From assembly GCA_009706135.1 (NCBI GenBank), contig WLRX01000006.1, forward strand, positions 1 to 19,318: 19,318 nucleotides of DNA, given 5' to 3'. The translations under genes were made by a program, and so were the position numbers. Below are positions 7,087 to 14,512 of the stretch, piece by piece; the first letter of the stretch is position 1; each line of letters opens with the position of its first letter. Origin of the DNA: Actinomycetota bacterium. Its GTDB lineage: Bacteria; Actinomycetota; Actinomycetes; Nanopelagicales; Nanopelagicaceae. The notes beneath the pieces were generated by a model. That model was not told the origin of the DNA and made no database searches. It worked only from the letters and a program-made list of their open reading frames with translations.

Positions 7087-8997
7087 GTGTCAGCACATCC
7101 GCTAGACCCGCTATCCGCGGCAGAACAAGAATCAATTGTTAAGGTTGCGCGTGCTGCCTGGAAATTAGATCACCGCCATTTGATAGCGATGTTGCAACTA
7201 GATGAACCATCAAAAGAATTTTTAAGTAATTGGAAAAATGGCGATGCATTTATTAGAAATGGTCGCATCACAATCTGGGATCAAGAAAAAGCCTTGGTCT
7301 CAGAAGGCGTCATCTCAACAAGTGGCGAAATAAAGAGTTACAAAGAAATTCCCGGTGCAAAAGCTCCTGTGCTAGCAATTGAATCAGACCGCGCCATTGA
7401 TATTGCCCGTAAAGACCAAAGAGTTTTAGACGCTCTTAAAAAGCGTGGAATAAATAACGCGGATGATGTTCATATGGAAACGTGGCCAATTGGCGCCAAG
7501 ATTCCTGATTACATCGATGATGGTCGCCGTGTTATTTGGACACCTATGTGGCACAAGCGCGATAAGGACGGAAACTTTTATGCCCACCCAATCAATGGAC
7601 TTCATGCAATTATAGATATTGATAAGTTCGAAGTAGTAGGAATTGAAGATGATGAACAAACACCGATTCCACAAACAGCTGGTCCATACCGCGAATCACA
7701 GCAGGAATCACTAGTTCACTTAAAAGAATTATCTATTCACCAACCAGCAGGTCCTTCCTTTAGCGTTAATGGTTGGCGTATTGATTGGGAGCGCTGGAAC
7801 TTTCGTGTTGGCTTCGACCAGCGCGAAGGTTTAGTAATTCACGATGTTCGCTTCAATGACAACGGCACAGAACGCAAAATTGCGCACCGCCTATCTATTG
7901 CCGAACTCGTGATTCCATACGGAGATCCAAGCCAAGGTGCCTATCGCAAGAATGCATTTGATACTGGCGAATACGGACTCGGAAATTTTACGAACTCACT
8001 CACCCTGGGTTGTGATTGCTTAGGCGAAATAACTTATTTAGACGTTGCAGTCACCGAAGGCGACGGTAAAGTACGTGACATCAAGAATGCAATTTGTATG
8101 CACGAAGAAGATTTTGGAATTCTTTGGAAGCACGTTGATATTGATGGACATCCAGAAGTTCGCCGCAGTCGCCGGTTTGTAGTCTCATCAATAGTCACCG
8201 TAAATAATTATGAATACGGGTACTACTGGTATTTCTATCAAGATGGTGTCATTGAATTCGAAGCAAAGCTCACAGGAATTCTTTTAACTCTTGGAGACCA
8301 TCCACATGCTGATCATCCATCGGCCACAGAAATCGAACCAGGTTTATTTGCTCCGTATCACCAACATGTTTTCTGTGCCCGACTAGATTTAGATATTGAT
8401 GGACCGCAGAACAGTGTTGTTGAAATTGATTCATTTGCACATCCAATGGGACCTAAGAATCCGCACGGTGGCGCCTTTGAAACAAGTGAAACCGTGTTTA
8501 AAGATGAGAAAAGCGCGCAACGCTTATATGACTTAATGAAGTCTCGTTACTGGAAGATTGTTAACCCAAATAAGAAAAATCACATGGGCAAACCTGTTGG
8601 CTACAAACTCATCACTGGTGGAAACTCATATCCATTAACTCTTCCAGAATCTGTTTTAGGTAAGCGTGCAGGATTTATGTATCAGCACCTATGGGTAACA
8701 AAAAACACTGAAGAAGAGAGATACCCAGCTGGAGATTATCCATTCCAACATCCAGGTGGTGATGGTTTACCTAGATGGACGCAAGCGAATAGATCTATTG
8801 AAAATACAGATGTTGTTATGTGGTACGTCTTTGGACTAAATCACATTCCACGCATTGAAGATTGGCCTGTAATGCCTGTTGAAAGATTGGGCTTTATGTT
8901 AAAGCCGATGGGATTTTTCAAGCGCACACCTGCAATGGATGTGGCCCCAAACAAAGCAGTCTGCGCATGTGGCAGCAACTGCAAGTGCGGACATTAA
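7087..8997 (+). CDS. Copper amine oxidase (primary-amine oxidase, TPQ type)
   Basis: Oxidises primary amines to aldehydes with release of ammonia and H2O2, using copper and a self-made topaquinone. About 636 residues, the usual size of the Arthrobacter enzymes. From the GTG 7087 start: catalytic-base Asp 292 in FDTGEYG, paired Cys region GCDCLG (308-313) and ICMHEED (336-342), cofactor Tyr 375 in TVNNYEY, copper ligands His 425 and His 427 in YHQH, and His 586 in LNHIPR. All are present, so activity is expected. No signal peptide, so cytoplasmic. The C-terminus CACGSNCKCGH has four Cys and a His and looks metal-binding. A TTG at 7078 is possible, but GTG 7087 has AGAGAG nine bases upstream and gives a conventional N-terminus (SAHPLDPLSAAE). 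Only 13 bases follow the dacB stop, so the gene may be cotranscribed. Substrate (aromatic or aliphatic amine) cannot be fixed. Confidence 0.93.
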   Translation: MSAHPLDPLSAAEQESIVKVARAAWKLDHRHLIAMLQLDEPSKEFLSNWKNGDAFIRNGRITIWDQEKALVSEGVISTSGEIKSYKEIPGAKAPVLAIESDRAIDIARKDQRVLDALKKRGINNADDVHMETWPIGAKIPDYIDDGRRVIWTPMWHKRDKDGNFYAHPINGLHAIIDIDKFEVVGIEDDEQTPIPQTAGPYRESQQESLVHLKELSIHQPAGPSFSVNGWRIDWERWNFRVGFDQREGLVIHDVRFNDNGTERKIAHRLSIAELVIPYGDPSQGAYRKNAFDTGEYGLGNFTNSLTLGCDCLGEITYLDVAVTEGDGKVRDIKNAICMHEEDFGILWKHVDIDGHPEVRRSRRFVVSSIVTVNNYEYGYYWYFYQDGVIEFEAKLTGILLTLGDHPHADHPSATEIEPGLFAPYHQHVFCARLDLDIDGPQNSVVEIDSFAHPMGPKNPHGGAFETSETVFKDEKSAQRLYDLMKSRYWKIVNPNKKNHMGKPVGYKLITGGNSYPLTLPESVLGKRAGFMYQHLWVTKNTEEERYPAGDYPFQHPGGDGLPRWTQANRSIENTDVVMWYVFGLNHIPRIEDWPVMPVERLGFMLKPMGFFKRTPAMDVAPNKAVCACGSNCKCGH

Positions 8998-9291
8998 TTA
9001 GTCGTCTTCACCAAAATCGTCATCTTCATCGCCTCCACCTACTGGTGGTTTAGCAATGGCTGGTTGAGCAATAGAAGGCGAGAGTTGTTGTGTTGAAGTT
9101 GCCGCGATAGAAGTTGTTTCCGTAACAGCAGGAGATTCATCGCTTGCTTGTGCAACTACAACACCGATACCAATTGCCATTAATGGAATGGAGAGAGCCA
9201 GAGCTCTAAATCCATTTTTGACCTTTGGGCGAGGCACTTGAACATCACTTTCAGCAAGTTGGAACCATTCAGGCTTATTCATTGGATCCAT
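8998..9291 (-). CDS. Small single-pass membrane protein with acidic tail
   Basis: 97 residues from the ATG at 9291: a soluble, basic-flanked N-terminus (KPEWFQLAESD, RPKVK), one membrane helix at about 27-48, a Ser/Thr/Pro/Ala-rich linker (49-82), and a tail GGGDEDDDFGEDD. By the positive-inside rule the N-terminus is in the cytoplasm and the acidic tail outside. I recognise no family. The start is chosen by GAAAGGTG (9305-9298) six bases upstream; a GTG at 9300 would place the ribosome site inside the gene. It ends base-to-base against the amine oxidase stop (convergent) and is divergent from ctaB. The acidic tail might bind cations or a partner; nothing in the sequence proves it. Even composition of a real gene and a good ribosome site support that it is expressed. 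Confidence 0.65.
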   Translation of the reverse strand: MDPMNKPEWFQLAESDVQVPRPKVKNGFRALALSIPLMAIGIGVVVAQASDESPAVTETTSIAATSTQQLSPSIAQPAIAKPPVGGGDEDDDFGEDD

Positions 9292-9370
9292 AGAGTGCAC
9301 CTTTCGCTAGAACTTAAAGATAAGTCTTAAGAGTGTGAGAGGTCTGTGAGTTGCCTTCTTACTTCCTGAG

Positions 9371-9376
9371 TAATCT
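9371..9376 (+). promoter_or_regulatory. -10 element of ctaB, leaderless arrangement
   Basis: TAATCT, then six bases, then the GTG start at 9383. The spacing puts the transcription start at the G of the GTG. No good -35 at 17 bases is seen (TTGCCT at 9351 is only 14 bases away). AGG at 9377-9379 is too close to the start to be a normal Shine-Dalgarno. Confidence 0.5.
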
Positions 9377-9382
9377 AGGCAA

Positions 9383-10270
9383 GTGAGTACATTTACCGCT
9401 GCCGAACAGGGGCGCGGCTATTTAGATTTAATGAAACTTCGTGTCGTTGAATTACTGCTCGTAACCACATTGCCAGCTCTCGTTTTAGCACAAGGCAAAC
9501 TTCCAGGATTAGTTGTAACTGCTGCATCAATTATCGGTGGAACGCTAGCTGCGGGTGCGGCAAATGCATACAACATGATCATTGAAAGTGATATCGATAA
9601 GTTAATGGCGCGTACATCTAAGCGACCATTAGTGACTGGAGTTCTATCGAAGTTACAGGCAACAATCTTTGCAACAGTTGTTGCGATTGCATCACTAGTT
9701 ATTTTCTGGATGTTTACAACTCCCCTTGCAACCTTATTGACACTTATTGCAATTGTTTTCTACGTTGTTGTCTACACGCTGGGATTAAAACGTCGTACAG
9801 CACAAAACATTGTGTGGGGTGGAGCAGCAGGATGTATGCCTGTGCTAATCGGATGGGCAGCGGTTACGAACTCGCTTTCTTGGACTGCAGTTGCTTTCTT
9901 TATGGTTATTTTCTTTTGGACTCCTCCACATTTTTGGGCATTAGCAATAAAGTACAAAGATGATTACGCAGCAGCAAATATTCCAATGTTGCCTGTAGTT
10001 GCTACTCGAAATCGTGTGCACCGCGAAATGTGGCTACACACCGTGGCGATGATTGTTTCATCCATTGCACTGATTCGTTTTGCGGATCTACAGTTGTGGG
10101 CTCTGGTTCTAACTATTGGTCTTGGACTTGTATTTGCGGGGCAATTAATTCAGCTACGTGAGACGACCCCAGATTACACAAAGGTAGCGGGAAAGATTTT
10201 TCAGTGGTCAATTACGTATTTGAGTTTATTATCGGTGTTGCTTGTAGTTGCTCAGCTATTAAAAGCTTGA
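9383..10270 (+). CDS. ctaB: Protoheme IX farnesyltransferase (heme O synthase)
   Basis: UbiA-family membrane prenyltransferase that adds farnesyl to heme b to give heme O, the precursor of heme A for the aa3 oxidase. 295 residues, about nine helices. Family hallmarks: the first Asp-rich motif around NMIIESDIDKLMARTSKRPL (64-83), with D70 and D72 for Mg-diphosphate binding, and the second, YKDDYAAANIPMLPVV (about 191-206). PPHFWALA precedes it, as in other CtaB proteins. Its start is GTG 9383, preceded by a TAATCT -10 with a six-base gap. In many Actinobacteria ctaB stands next to tkt/tal or ctaA; here it stands alone between a small membrane protein and metZ, and overlaps the convergent metZ by 19 bases. 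It serves the same respiratory chain as the subunit III-like gene at the window start. Confidence 0.95.
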   Translation: MSTFTAAEQGRGYLDLMKLRVVELLLVTTLPALVLAQGKLPGLVVTAASIIGGTLAAGAANAYNMIIESDIDKLMARTSKRPLVTGVLSKLQATIFATVVAIASLVIFWMFTTPLATLLTLIAIVFYVVVYTLGLKRRTAQNIVWGGAAGCMPVLIGWAAVTNSLSWTAVAFFMVIFFWTPPHFWALAIKYKDDYAAANIPMLPVVATRNRVHREMWLHTVAMIVSSIALIRFADLQLWALVLTIGLGLVFAGQLIQLRETTPDYTKVAGKIFQWSITYLSLLSVLLVVAQLLKA

Positions 10271-11478
10271 GTTAAATCTTTAATTAAATCTGAACTTGCT
10301 TCTAGGCCGACAGATAAACGCAATACCGATGGAGTAATACCCATCGCTACTTGCACATCGGGGCTTAAACGCTTGTGTGTTGTCGATGCTGGATGAGTAA
10401 TAAGAGTCTTGCTATCGCCGTGATTATTTGAAATATCAATAACAACAAGGCGATTAACGAATGCAAAGGCATCTTTTTTGCTGCCATTTAATTCGATGCA
10501 AATATTTGTACCGCCAGCGCCACCCGATTGCTTTTGAGTAAGGGCGTAGTCAGGGTGGGACTTAAGTCCTGGGTAGCGAACAGATTTAACTTCCGTTCGC
10601 GTTTCAAGGAATTCTGCGATTGCTTGTGCACTTGCATTCATCTTTTCAACGCGCATTTGCATTGTTTCAAGAGATTTAAGTAAGACCCAAGCATTAAATG
10701 CACTAATGGTTGGTCCTGTGTGGCGGAAAAATGGCAAGAAGTGTTCTTGCATATAAGCAAATGAACCAAGAACTGCTCCGGCTAAAACTCTGCCTTGTCC
10801 ATCAATATGTTTTGTAGCTGAGTACATAACAACATCTGCACCGAGTTGTAGAGGTTTTTGATAGACAGGAGATGCCATAACGTTATCGACAATGACAGTT
10901 GCACCAACTTTATGCGCAAGATCGCTGACCATCTTGATATCAACAATGTCTAACATTGGATTACTTGGTGTTTCAATAAAGACTGCTTTAGTTGGAGAAC
11001 TCAGCGCTTTGGTCCATGCGTTTGGATCATTGCCTTTAACTAGCTCAATTATTACGCCCCACTTTGGCAAAATTTCTGTCAGCACAACGTGGCACGAACT
11101 AAACATTGAAGCAGATGCGACAACGCGGTCTCCGGCTTTAACAAGACATGCAACCGACGCGAACATTGCTGACATTCCAGAACCAGTTGCTACACAGAAT
11201 TCGGCGCCTTCAATAGCCGCAAGTCGCTGTTCAAACATTGCAACAGTTGGGTTACCAAAACGGCCGTAAACAAAGTGATCTGTTTCGTCAATGAAAGCTT
11301 CTTCTGCTTCTTCTGCATTTGAATATGTGAAACCACTTGTTAAGTAAAGCGCTTCAGATGTCTCACCAAAACCAGAACGCGCAAGACCTGCACGCACTGC
11401 TTGTGTTTGTGGATCAAGAGTCCAATTGGGATCTGGACGCTCGGATCGGGGTTGGTAACCCCATGGGCGCTTTGACAT
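10252..11478 (-). CDS. metZ: O-succinylhomoserine sulfhydrylase
   Basis: PLP enzyme of the Cys/Met metabolism family that converts O-succinylhomoserine (or the acetyl ester) and sulfide to homocysteine. 408 residues. YGRFGNPT (71-78) binds cofactor phosphate from the neighbouring subunit, VIVDNV (195-200) holds Asp 198 that contacts the pyridine N, and SATKHIDGQGR (220-230) contains the Schiff-base Lys 223. The HIDGQGRVLAG stretch after the lysine is characteristic of MetZ rather than of MetB or MetC, which usually read YxGHSD/V. The N-terminal extension (RPWGYQPRSERPDPNWTL) is also MetZ-like. Start ATG 11478 is six bases downstream of TAGACT, so the mRNA is probably leaderless. It is divergent from the ABC pair with 35 bases between the start codons, and overlaps ctaB at the 3' end. 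The acyl donor (succinyl versus acetyl) is not certain. Confidence 0.88.
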   Translation of the reverse strand: MSKRPWGYQPRSERPDPNWTLDPQTQAVRAGLARSGFGETSEALYLTSGFTYSNAEEAEEAFIDETDHFVYGRFGNPTVAMFEQRLAAIEGAEFCVATGSGMSAMFASVACLVKAGDRVVASASMFSSCHVVLTEILPKWGVIIELVKGNDPNAWTKALSSPTKAVFIETPSNPMLDIVDIKMVSDLAHKVGATVIVDNVMASPVYQKPLQLGADVVMYSATKHIDGQGRVLAGAVLGSFAYMQEHFLPFFRHTGPTISAFNAWVLLKSLETMQMRVEKMNASAQAIAEFLETRTEVKSVRYPGLKSHPDYALTQKQSGGAGGTNICIELNGSKKDAFAFVNRLVVIDISNNHGDSKTLITHPASTTHKRLSPDVQVAMGITPSVLRLSVGLEASSDLIKDLTQAFNS

Positions 11479-11484
11479 GGAATA

Positions 11485-11490
11485 AGTCTA
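11485..11490 (-). promoter_or_regulatory. -10 element of metZ, leaderless arrangement
   Basis: On the minus strand TAGACT, six bases, then ATG at 11478. The transcription start would be the A of the ATG. The -35 region falls on the opposing gene's start region (11508-11513) and does not match the consensus well. Confidence 0.55.
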
Positions 11491-11501
11491 ATCGCCTGTG
11501 A

Positions 11502-11507
11502 GATAGT
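11502..11507 (+). promoter_or_regulatory. Probable -10 element of the ABC exporter operon
   Basis: GATAGT matches TATAAT at four of six positions, lacking the first T, and lies six bases before the ATG at 11514. The same spacing as four other starts here argues for a leaderless transcript. The GGGG at 11508-11511 could alternatively act as a weak, very close ribosome site. Confidence 0.4.
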
Positions 11508-11513
11508 GGGGTT

Positions 11514-12419
11514 ATGTCCTCTTTGGCAATATCAGTACGCGATTTGAGCAAGAAATACGGCGATCGCATGGCTGTTTCGCACATTAACTTTGATGTTCCA
11601 CTCGGTGCAGTCTGTGGATTCGTGGGACCAAATGGATCGGGCAAGACCACAACAATGCGAATGTTGCTCGGGTTAATTTCCCATACAGGTGGAAGTGGGC
11701 AAGTACTGGATGCATCGATTGATGAACCAGAAAAATATCTTTCACAAGTTGGCGCAATGATTGAAGGACCAGCTTTTTATCCAGCACTTACCGGCGCTGA
11801 AAACTTAAAGGTTTTAGCAACTCTTGGCGGATTTCCAATTGCGCGAGTACAAACCTTGCTTGAGCAAGTTGGCTTGGGAGATCGTGCAAAATCTAAATAC
11901 AAAACGTATTCACTTGGCATGAAGCAACGTTTGGGTATTGCAGCAGCGCTACTGCCAAATCCAAAACTTCTTATGTTGGATGAACCTACAAATGGTCTTG
12001 ACCCCGAAGGTATTCAAGAAGTACGAGCACTGTTGCGATCGTTGGCCGATAGCGGAACAACAGTCTTTGTTTCATCTCACTTGTTATCTGAGCTTGAGAT
12101 TATTAGTGATTACTTAGTGATGCTTCGTAAGGGTGAAGTTGTTTTTGCAGGAAAGATTGAAGAGTTATTACTTGCTCAACAAAATGTTTTAATCGTAAAA
12201 GGACAAAACCCTGGAGATCTCGAAAAGATTCTTGCAATCGCTACATCTATGGGTCACAGCGCAACGATTAGAAATAGCGAAGTGCATGTGCAAGCCGATG
12301 CAGATTGGGCAGCAACGCTTAATCGCGCAGCATTTGATTCGGGTATAACTTTGGCTCAACTCACTCCGCAATTACCGAACCTTGAAGAAACATTCTTTGA
12401 AATGACGGGGGATAAATAA
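11514..12419 (+). CDS. ABC exporter ATP-binding protein
   Basis: 301 residues: an ABC nucleotide-binding domain with Walker A GPNGSGKTT (38-46), signature SLGMKQRLG (133-141; the family's LSGGQ has drifted to SLGMKQ, common in ABC-2/DrrA-type proteins), Walker B KLLMLDEPT (151-159) and GLDPEG next to it, then SSHLLSELE with the switch His (about 190-198). A C-terminal domain of some 80 residues follows, as in CcmA/DrrA-type ATPases. It powers the adjacent ABC-2 permease, with which it shares a TAATG stop-start overlap. Substrates of this class range from drugs and bacteriocins to lipids or polysaccharides; nothing here identifies one. The lack of a nearby regulator or immunity gene argues against a specific bacteriocin system. 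Confidence 0.92.
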   Translation: MSSLAISVRDLSKKYGDRMAVSHINFDVPLGAVCGFVGPNGSGKTTTMRMLLGLISHTGGSGQVLDASIDEPEKYLSQVGAMIEGPAFYPALTGAENLKVLATLGGFPIARVQTLLEQVGLGDRAKSKYKTYSLGMKQRLGIAAALLPNPKLLMLDEPTNGLDPEGIQEVRALLRSLADSGTTVFVSSHLLSELEIISDYLVMLRKGEVVFAGKIEELLLAQQNVLIVKGQNPGDLEKILAIATSMGHSATIRNSEVHVQADADWAATLNRAAFDSGITLAQLTPQLPNLEETFFEMTGDK

Positions 12420-13210
12420 TGTTCCGCGTTGTGTTGGCAGAATTACGCAAACTTCGTCGCCCTACTTTGGTCCTTGGCACATTAGGCGCAGCGCTATTTT
12501 TCTCCGCGTTGATTACTTCATTCCTGTTCTTGTTAATTGATGATCCAGATGGCAACGGAGATCGCGGTCGACAAATTGGGCGCGAAGTACTCGGTCTAGC
12601 ATCTGGTTCAGTTACTGGTTTCTCATCAGTCGGTGGATTACTTGGTCTGATTGCACTCTGTGTATTTGCCGCGCAAACAGCTCAGGAATACACATACGGA
12701 ACGTTGCGCAATTTATTGGTGCGTCAATCAGGCCGCTTGCGAATCCTTGGTGGCAAATTAATCGCAAACACTATTTTTGCAGCAGTCATGGTTTTATTTA
12801 GTGCAGTTGTCAGCATTGGCATTTCAGTTGCTTTAGCACCAGGTGCGAAAGTTTCAACAGATCTGTGGTTTACAAATGATGGATGGTCTTCGATTATTCA
12901 CACAATTGTTAATGTGTTTATTGCAGTCTTTGGCTTTGGAGTATTTGGTATGGCACTCGGCCTCTTGTTGCGCTCTCCTATTAGCTCGATCTCTGTCGGC
13001 GTGCTCTGGATACTTATTATTGAAAATCTATTGGGCGCAGTTAAAGAGAGCGCACTGCGATGGTTGCCTGGGTCACAGTTAAATACCATTGCAGAAGGCG
13101 GATCAGCGACAATTTCATATACGCATGCAATGCAGGTTGGTGGGGCGTATGTGACTGCTATTTCAATAATTGCAGCGGTGCTTTTTTCTCGCCGCGATGT
13201 TGCTAACTAG
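12419..13210 (+). CDS. ABC-2 type exporter permease
   Basis: 263 residues with about six membrane helices: one after the short basic N-terminus (ELRKLRRPTLVLGTLGAALF, 8-27), one near 69-83, a pair around 119-141, and others at 158-197 and 239-257. The motif TAQEYTYGTLRNLLVRQSGR (89-108), with the E-Y-x-x-G-T-L-R core, is typical of ABC-2 permeases, where it couples to the ATPase. It forms with the upstream ATPase a two-gene exporter with start and stop overlapping by one base. Substrate unknown. The gene ends 90 bases before the NlpC/P60 gene; a short GC hairpin in that gap could terminate the operon. Confidence 0.88.
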   Translation: MFRVVLAELRKLRRPTLVLGTLGAALFFSALITSFLFLLIDDPDGNGDRGRQIGREVLGLASGSVTGFSSVGGLLGLIALCVFAAQTAQEYTYGTLRNLLVRQSGRLRILGGKLIANTIFAAVMVLFSAVVSIGISVALAPGAKVSTDLWFTNDGWSSIIHTIVNVFIAVFGFGVFGMALGLLLRSPISSISVGVLWILIIENLLGAVKESALRWLPGSQLNTIAEGGSATISYTHAMQVGGAYVTAISIIAAVLFSRRDVAN

Positions 13211-13236
13211 ACACAGAAAACTCACAAAGTTAAATA

Positions 13237-13251
13237 CCCGCTTTGCGCGGG
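13237..13251 (+). terminator. Short GC-rich hairpin, probable terminator after the ABC operon
   Basis: CCCGC, loop TTTGC, GCGGG: five G-C pairs, 27 bases after the permease stop. The following bases (CTCATTCTTTATCC) are T-rich but lack a run. It sits between two plus-strand genes and well upstream of the next ribosome site, so a weak intrinsic terminator is the simplest reading. Confidence 0.4.
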
Positions 13252-13286
13252 CTCATTCTTTATCCTTAGTTCATCTCTTCCCCCAT

Positions 13287-13291
13287 GGAGG
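13287..13291 (+). promoter_or_regulatory. Ribosome binding site deciding the NlpC/P60 start
   Basis: GGAGG lies nine bases before GTG 13301 and touches the alternative TTG at 13292, so it supports the GTG start and a compact signal peptide (SRNRALVLAVVLG). Confidence 0.7.
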
Positions 13292-13300
13292 TTGTCCTTA

Positions 13301-14503
13301 GTGAGCCGTAACCGCGCTTTAGTTCTTGCTGTGGTTCTTGGGCTAACAATCACGACAGCCCCGGCATATGCTGCAAAACCAAAACCAACTCTTGCTCAAA
13401 TCGAAGAGGCAAAAAAAGCTGAGACTGCAAAGAAAAAAGCTGCAGATGCTGCTGCAAAGAAATTAGCATCTGCAACTCAAGCTCTTCGCGGATTAACAGC
13501 TAAAGCAAATGCTGCACGTGCGCTCTTTGTAAAAGCACAGAAAGAGTTAGCGGTGGCGACTACGGCGGCAAACGCTGCAGCCGCACACGCACAAGAGACT
13601 GCGACGCAAGTGTCTGCTGCACATCGAATAATTGGAAAACTTGCAGTTGATGCCTATGTAATGGGTGGAAGCCTTACTGATATAGAACCATTACTCACTG
13701 CCAATGGCCCGCAAGATTTAATCGATCAATTAACGACACTTGACTCCCTAGGTGCGCAAAATACAACAGCACTAAATCGGTATAAGGCCGCCGAAGTAAT
13801 TGCTAAAGCTGCGAAGATCGAAGCAGACGACGCTAAAGCTGCTCAGCAAAAAGCTACAGAAAAAGTTGCTGCAGCTAAGAAGATCGCAGATGATGCACAG
13901 AACGAGCAACAGAAAGAAGTTGCTCGACTTCAAAAGATTCAAGATGATTTAATGAAAGAGTTATTAAGTGCACGAAAAGTTCGTACAACCCTTGAACAAC
14001 AACGAGCACTTGCATTACTTGAAGAGAGTCAAGCAAATACTGCAACTTTTACTCCAAACCAAGCAAAGATTTGGCCAGACATTGGATTCAAAGGTCGTTC
14101 GACTAGTCGCACCACTGAAGCTCAGCGGGCAGCAGCTGTTGCGTTTGCGAAAAAGCAAGTGCAAGCACGCAAGCCGTACATCTGGGGATCTGAAGGTCCT
14201 AACTCATTTGATTGTTCTGGATTAGTTTTTGCTGCCTATCGTTCAGCAGGACTTGGTTGGCCAAATTGGGATCGTCTTAACTCGGCGCTGTACGCAGGTT
14301 ATACGAAGCACGTAAGTCTGACTGAATTAGTTCCCGGTGACTTACTTTTCTATTCGTACAAAGGAACTATCTCAACAATTCACCACATCACAATTTATGC
14401 AGGCAACGGCATGATGTGGGAAGCAAACTCAAAGAATGCAGGTTTGCTGTACTCCGATATCTATAGCGTTAAGGGACTTATGCCATTTGGTGGTCGGGTC
14501 TAG
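13301..14503 (+). CDS. Secreted NlpC/P60 family peptidoglycan hydrolase
   Basis: 400 residues. A signal peptide (SRNRALVLAVVLGLTITTAPAYA, cut before AKPK) directs export. Residues about 30-245 are Ala/Lys/Glu/Gln-rich with heptad character, predicted as two long coiled-coil blocks separated by a more ordered piece (about 110-160, ending LTTLDSLGAQN), as in the actinobacterial RipA-type endopeptidases. The C-terminal NlpC/P60 domain (about 275-400) has the catalytic Cys 305 in FDCSGL and His 362 in HHITIYAGNG, so it should cut gamma-D-Glu-diaminopimelate bonds during cell division. Start choice rests on the GGAGG at 13287. Its stop codon TAG (14501) is also the first three bases of the tilS -10 element. 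Confidence 0.92.
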   Translation: MSRNRALVLAVVLGLTITTAPAYAAKPKPTLAQIEEAKKAETAKKKAADAAAKKLASATQALRGLTAKANAARALFVKAQKELAVATTAANAAAAHAQETATQVSAAHRIIGKLAVDAYVMGGSLTDIEPLLTANGPQDLIDQLTTLDSLGAQNTTALNRYKAAEVIAKAAKIEADDAKAAQQKATEKVAAAKKIADDAQNEQQKEVARLQKIQDDLMKELLSARKVRTTLEQQRALALLEESQANTATFTPNQAKIWPDIGFKGRSTSRTTEAQRAAAVAFAKKQVQARKPYIWGSEGPNSFDCSGLVFAAYRSAGLGWPNWDRLNSALYAGYTKHVSLTELVPGDLLFYSYKGTISTIHHITIYAGNGMMWEANSKNAGLLYSDIYSVKGLMPFGGRV

Positions 14504-14506
14504 TCT
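14501..14506 (+). promoter_or_regulatory. -10 element of tilS inside the upstream stop codon
   Basis: TAGTCT, six bases, ATG at 14513. The TAG is also the stop of the NlpC/P60 gene. The arrangement equals that at 5498, 9371 and 11485. No Shine-Dalgarno sequence is present, so the tilS mRNA is probably leaderless from here. Confidence 0.55.
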
Positions 14507-14512
14507 TAGGCC

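Noticed and set aside
10892..11269. 125-codon open frame antisense to metZ
   Set aside because: Overlaps the PLP-binding core of a well-conserved enzyme; no start signal.
11514..13210. Bacteriocin or antibiotic immunity system around the ABC pair
   Set aside because: No peptide gene, regulator or modification enzyme is nearby; neighbours are metZ and a cell-wall hydrolase. A generic ABC-2 exporter is the most that can be said.
13211..13300. c-di-AMP (ydaO-type) riboswitch upstream of the NlpC/P60 gene
   Set aside because: Such leaders are known before actinobacterial cell-wall hydrolases, but the gap is only 90 bases and holds only a five-pair hairpin.
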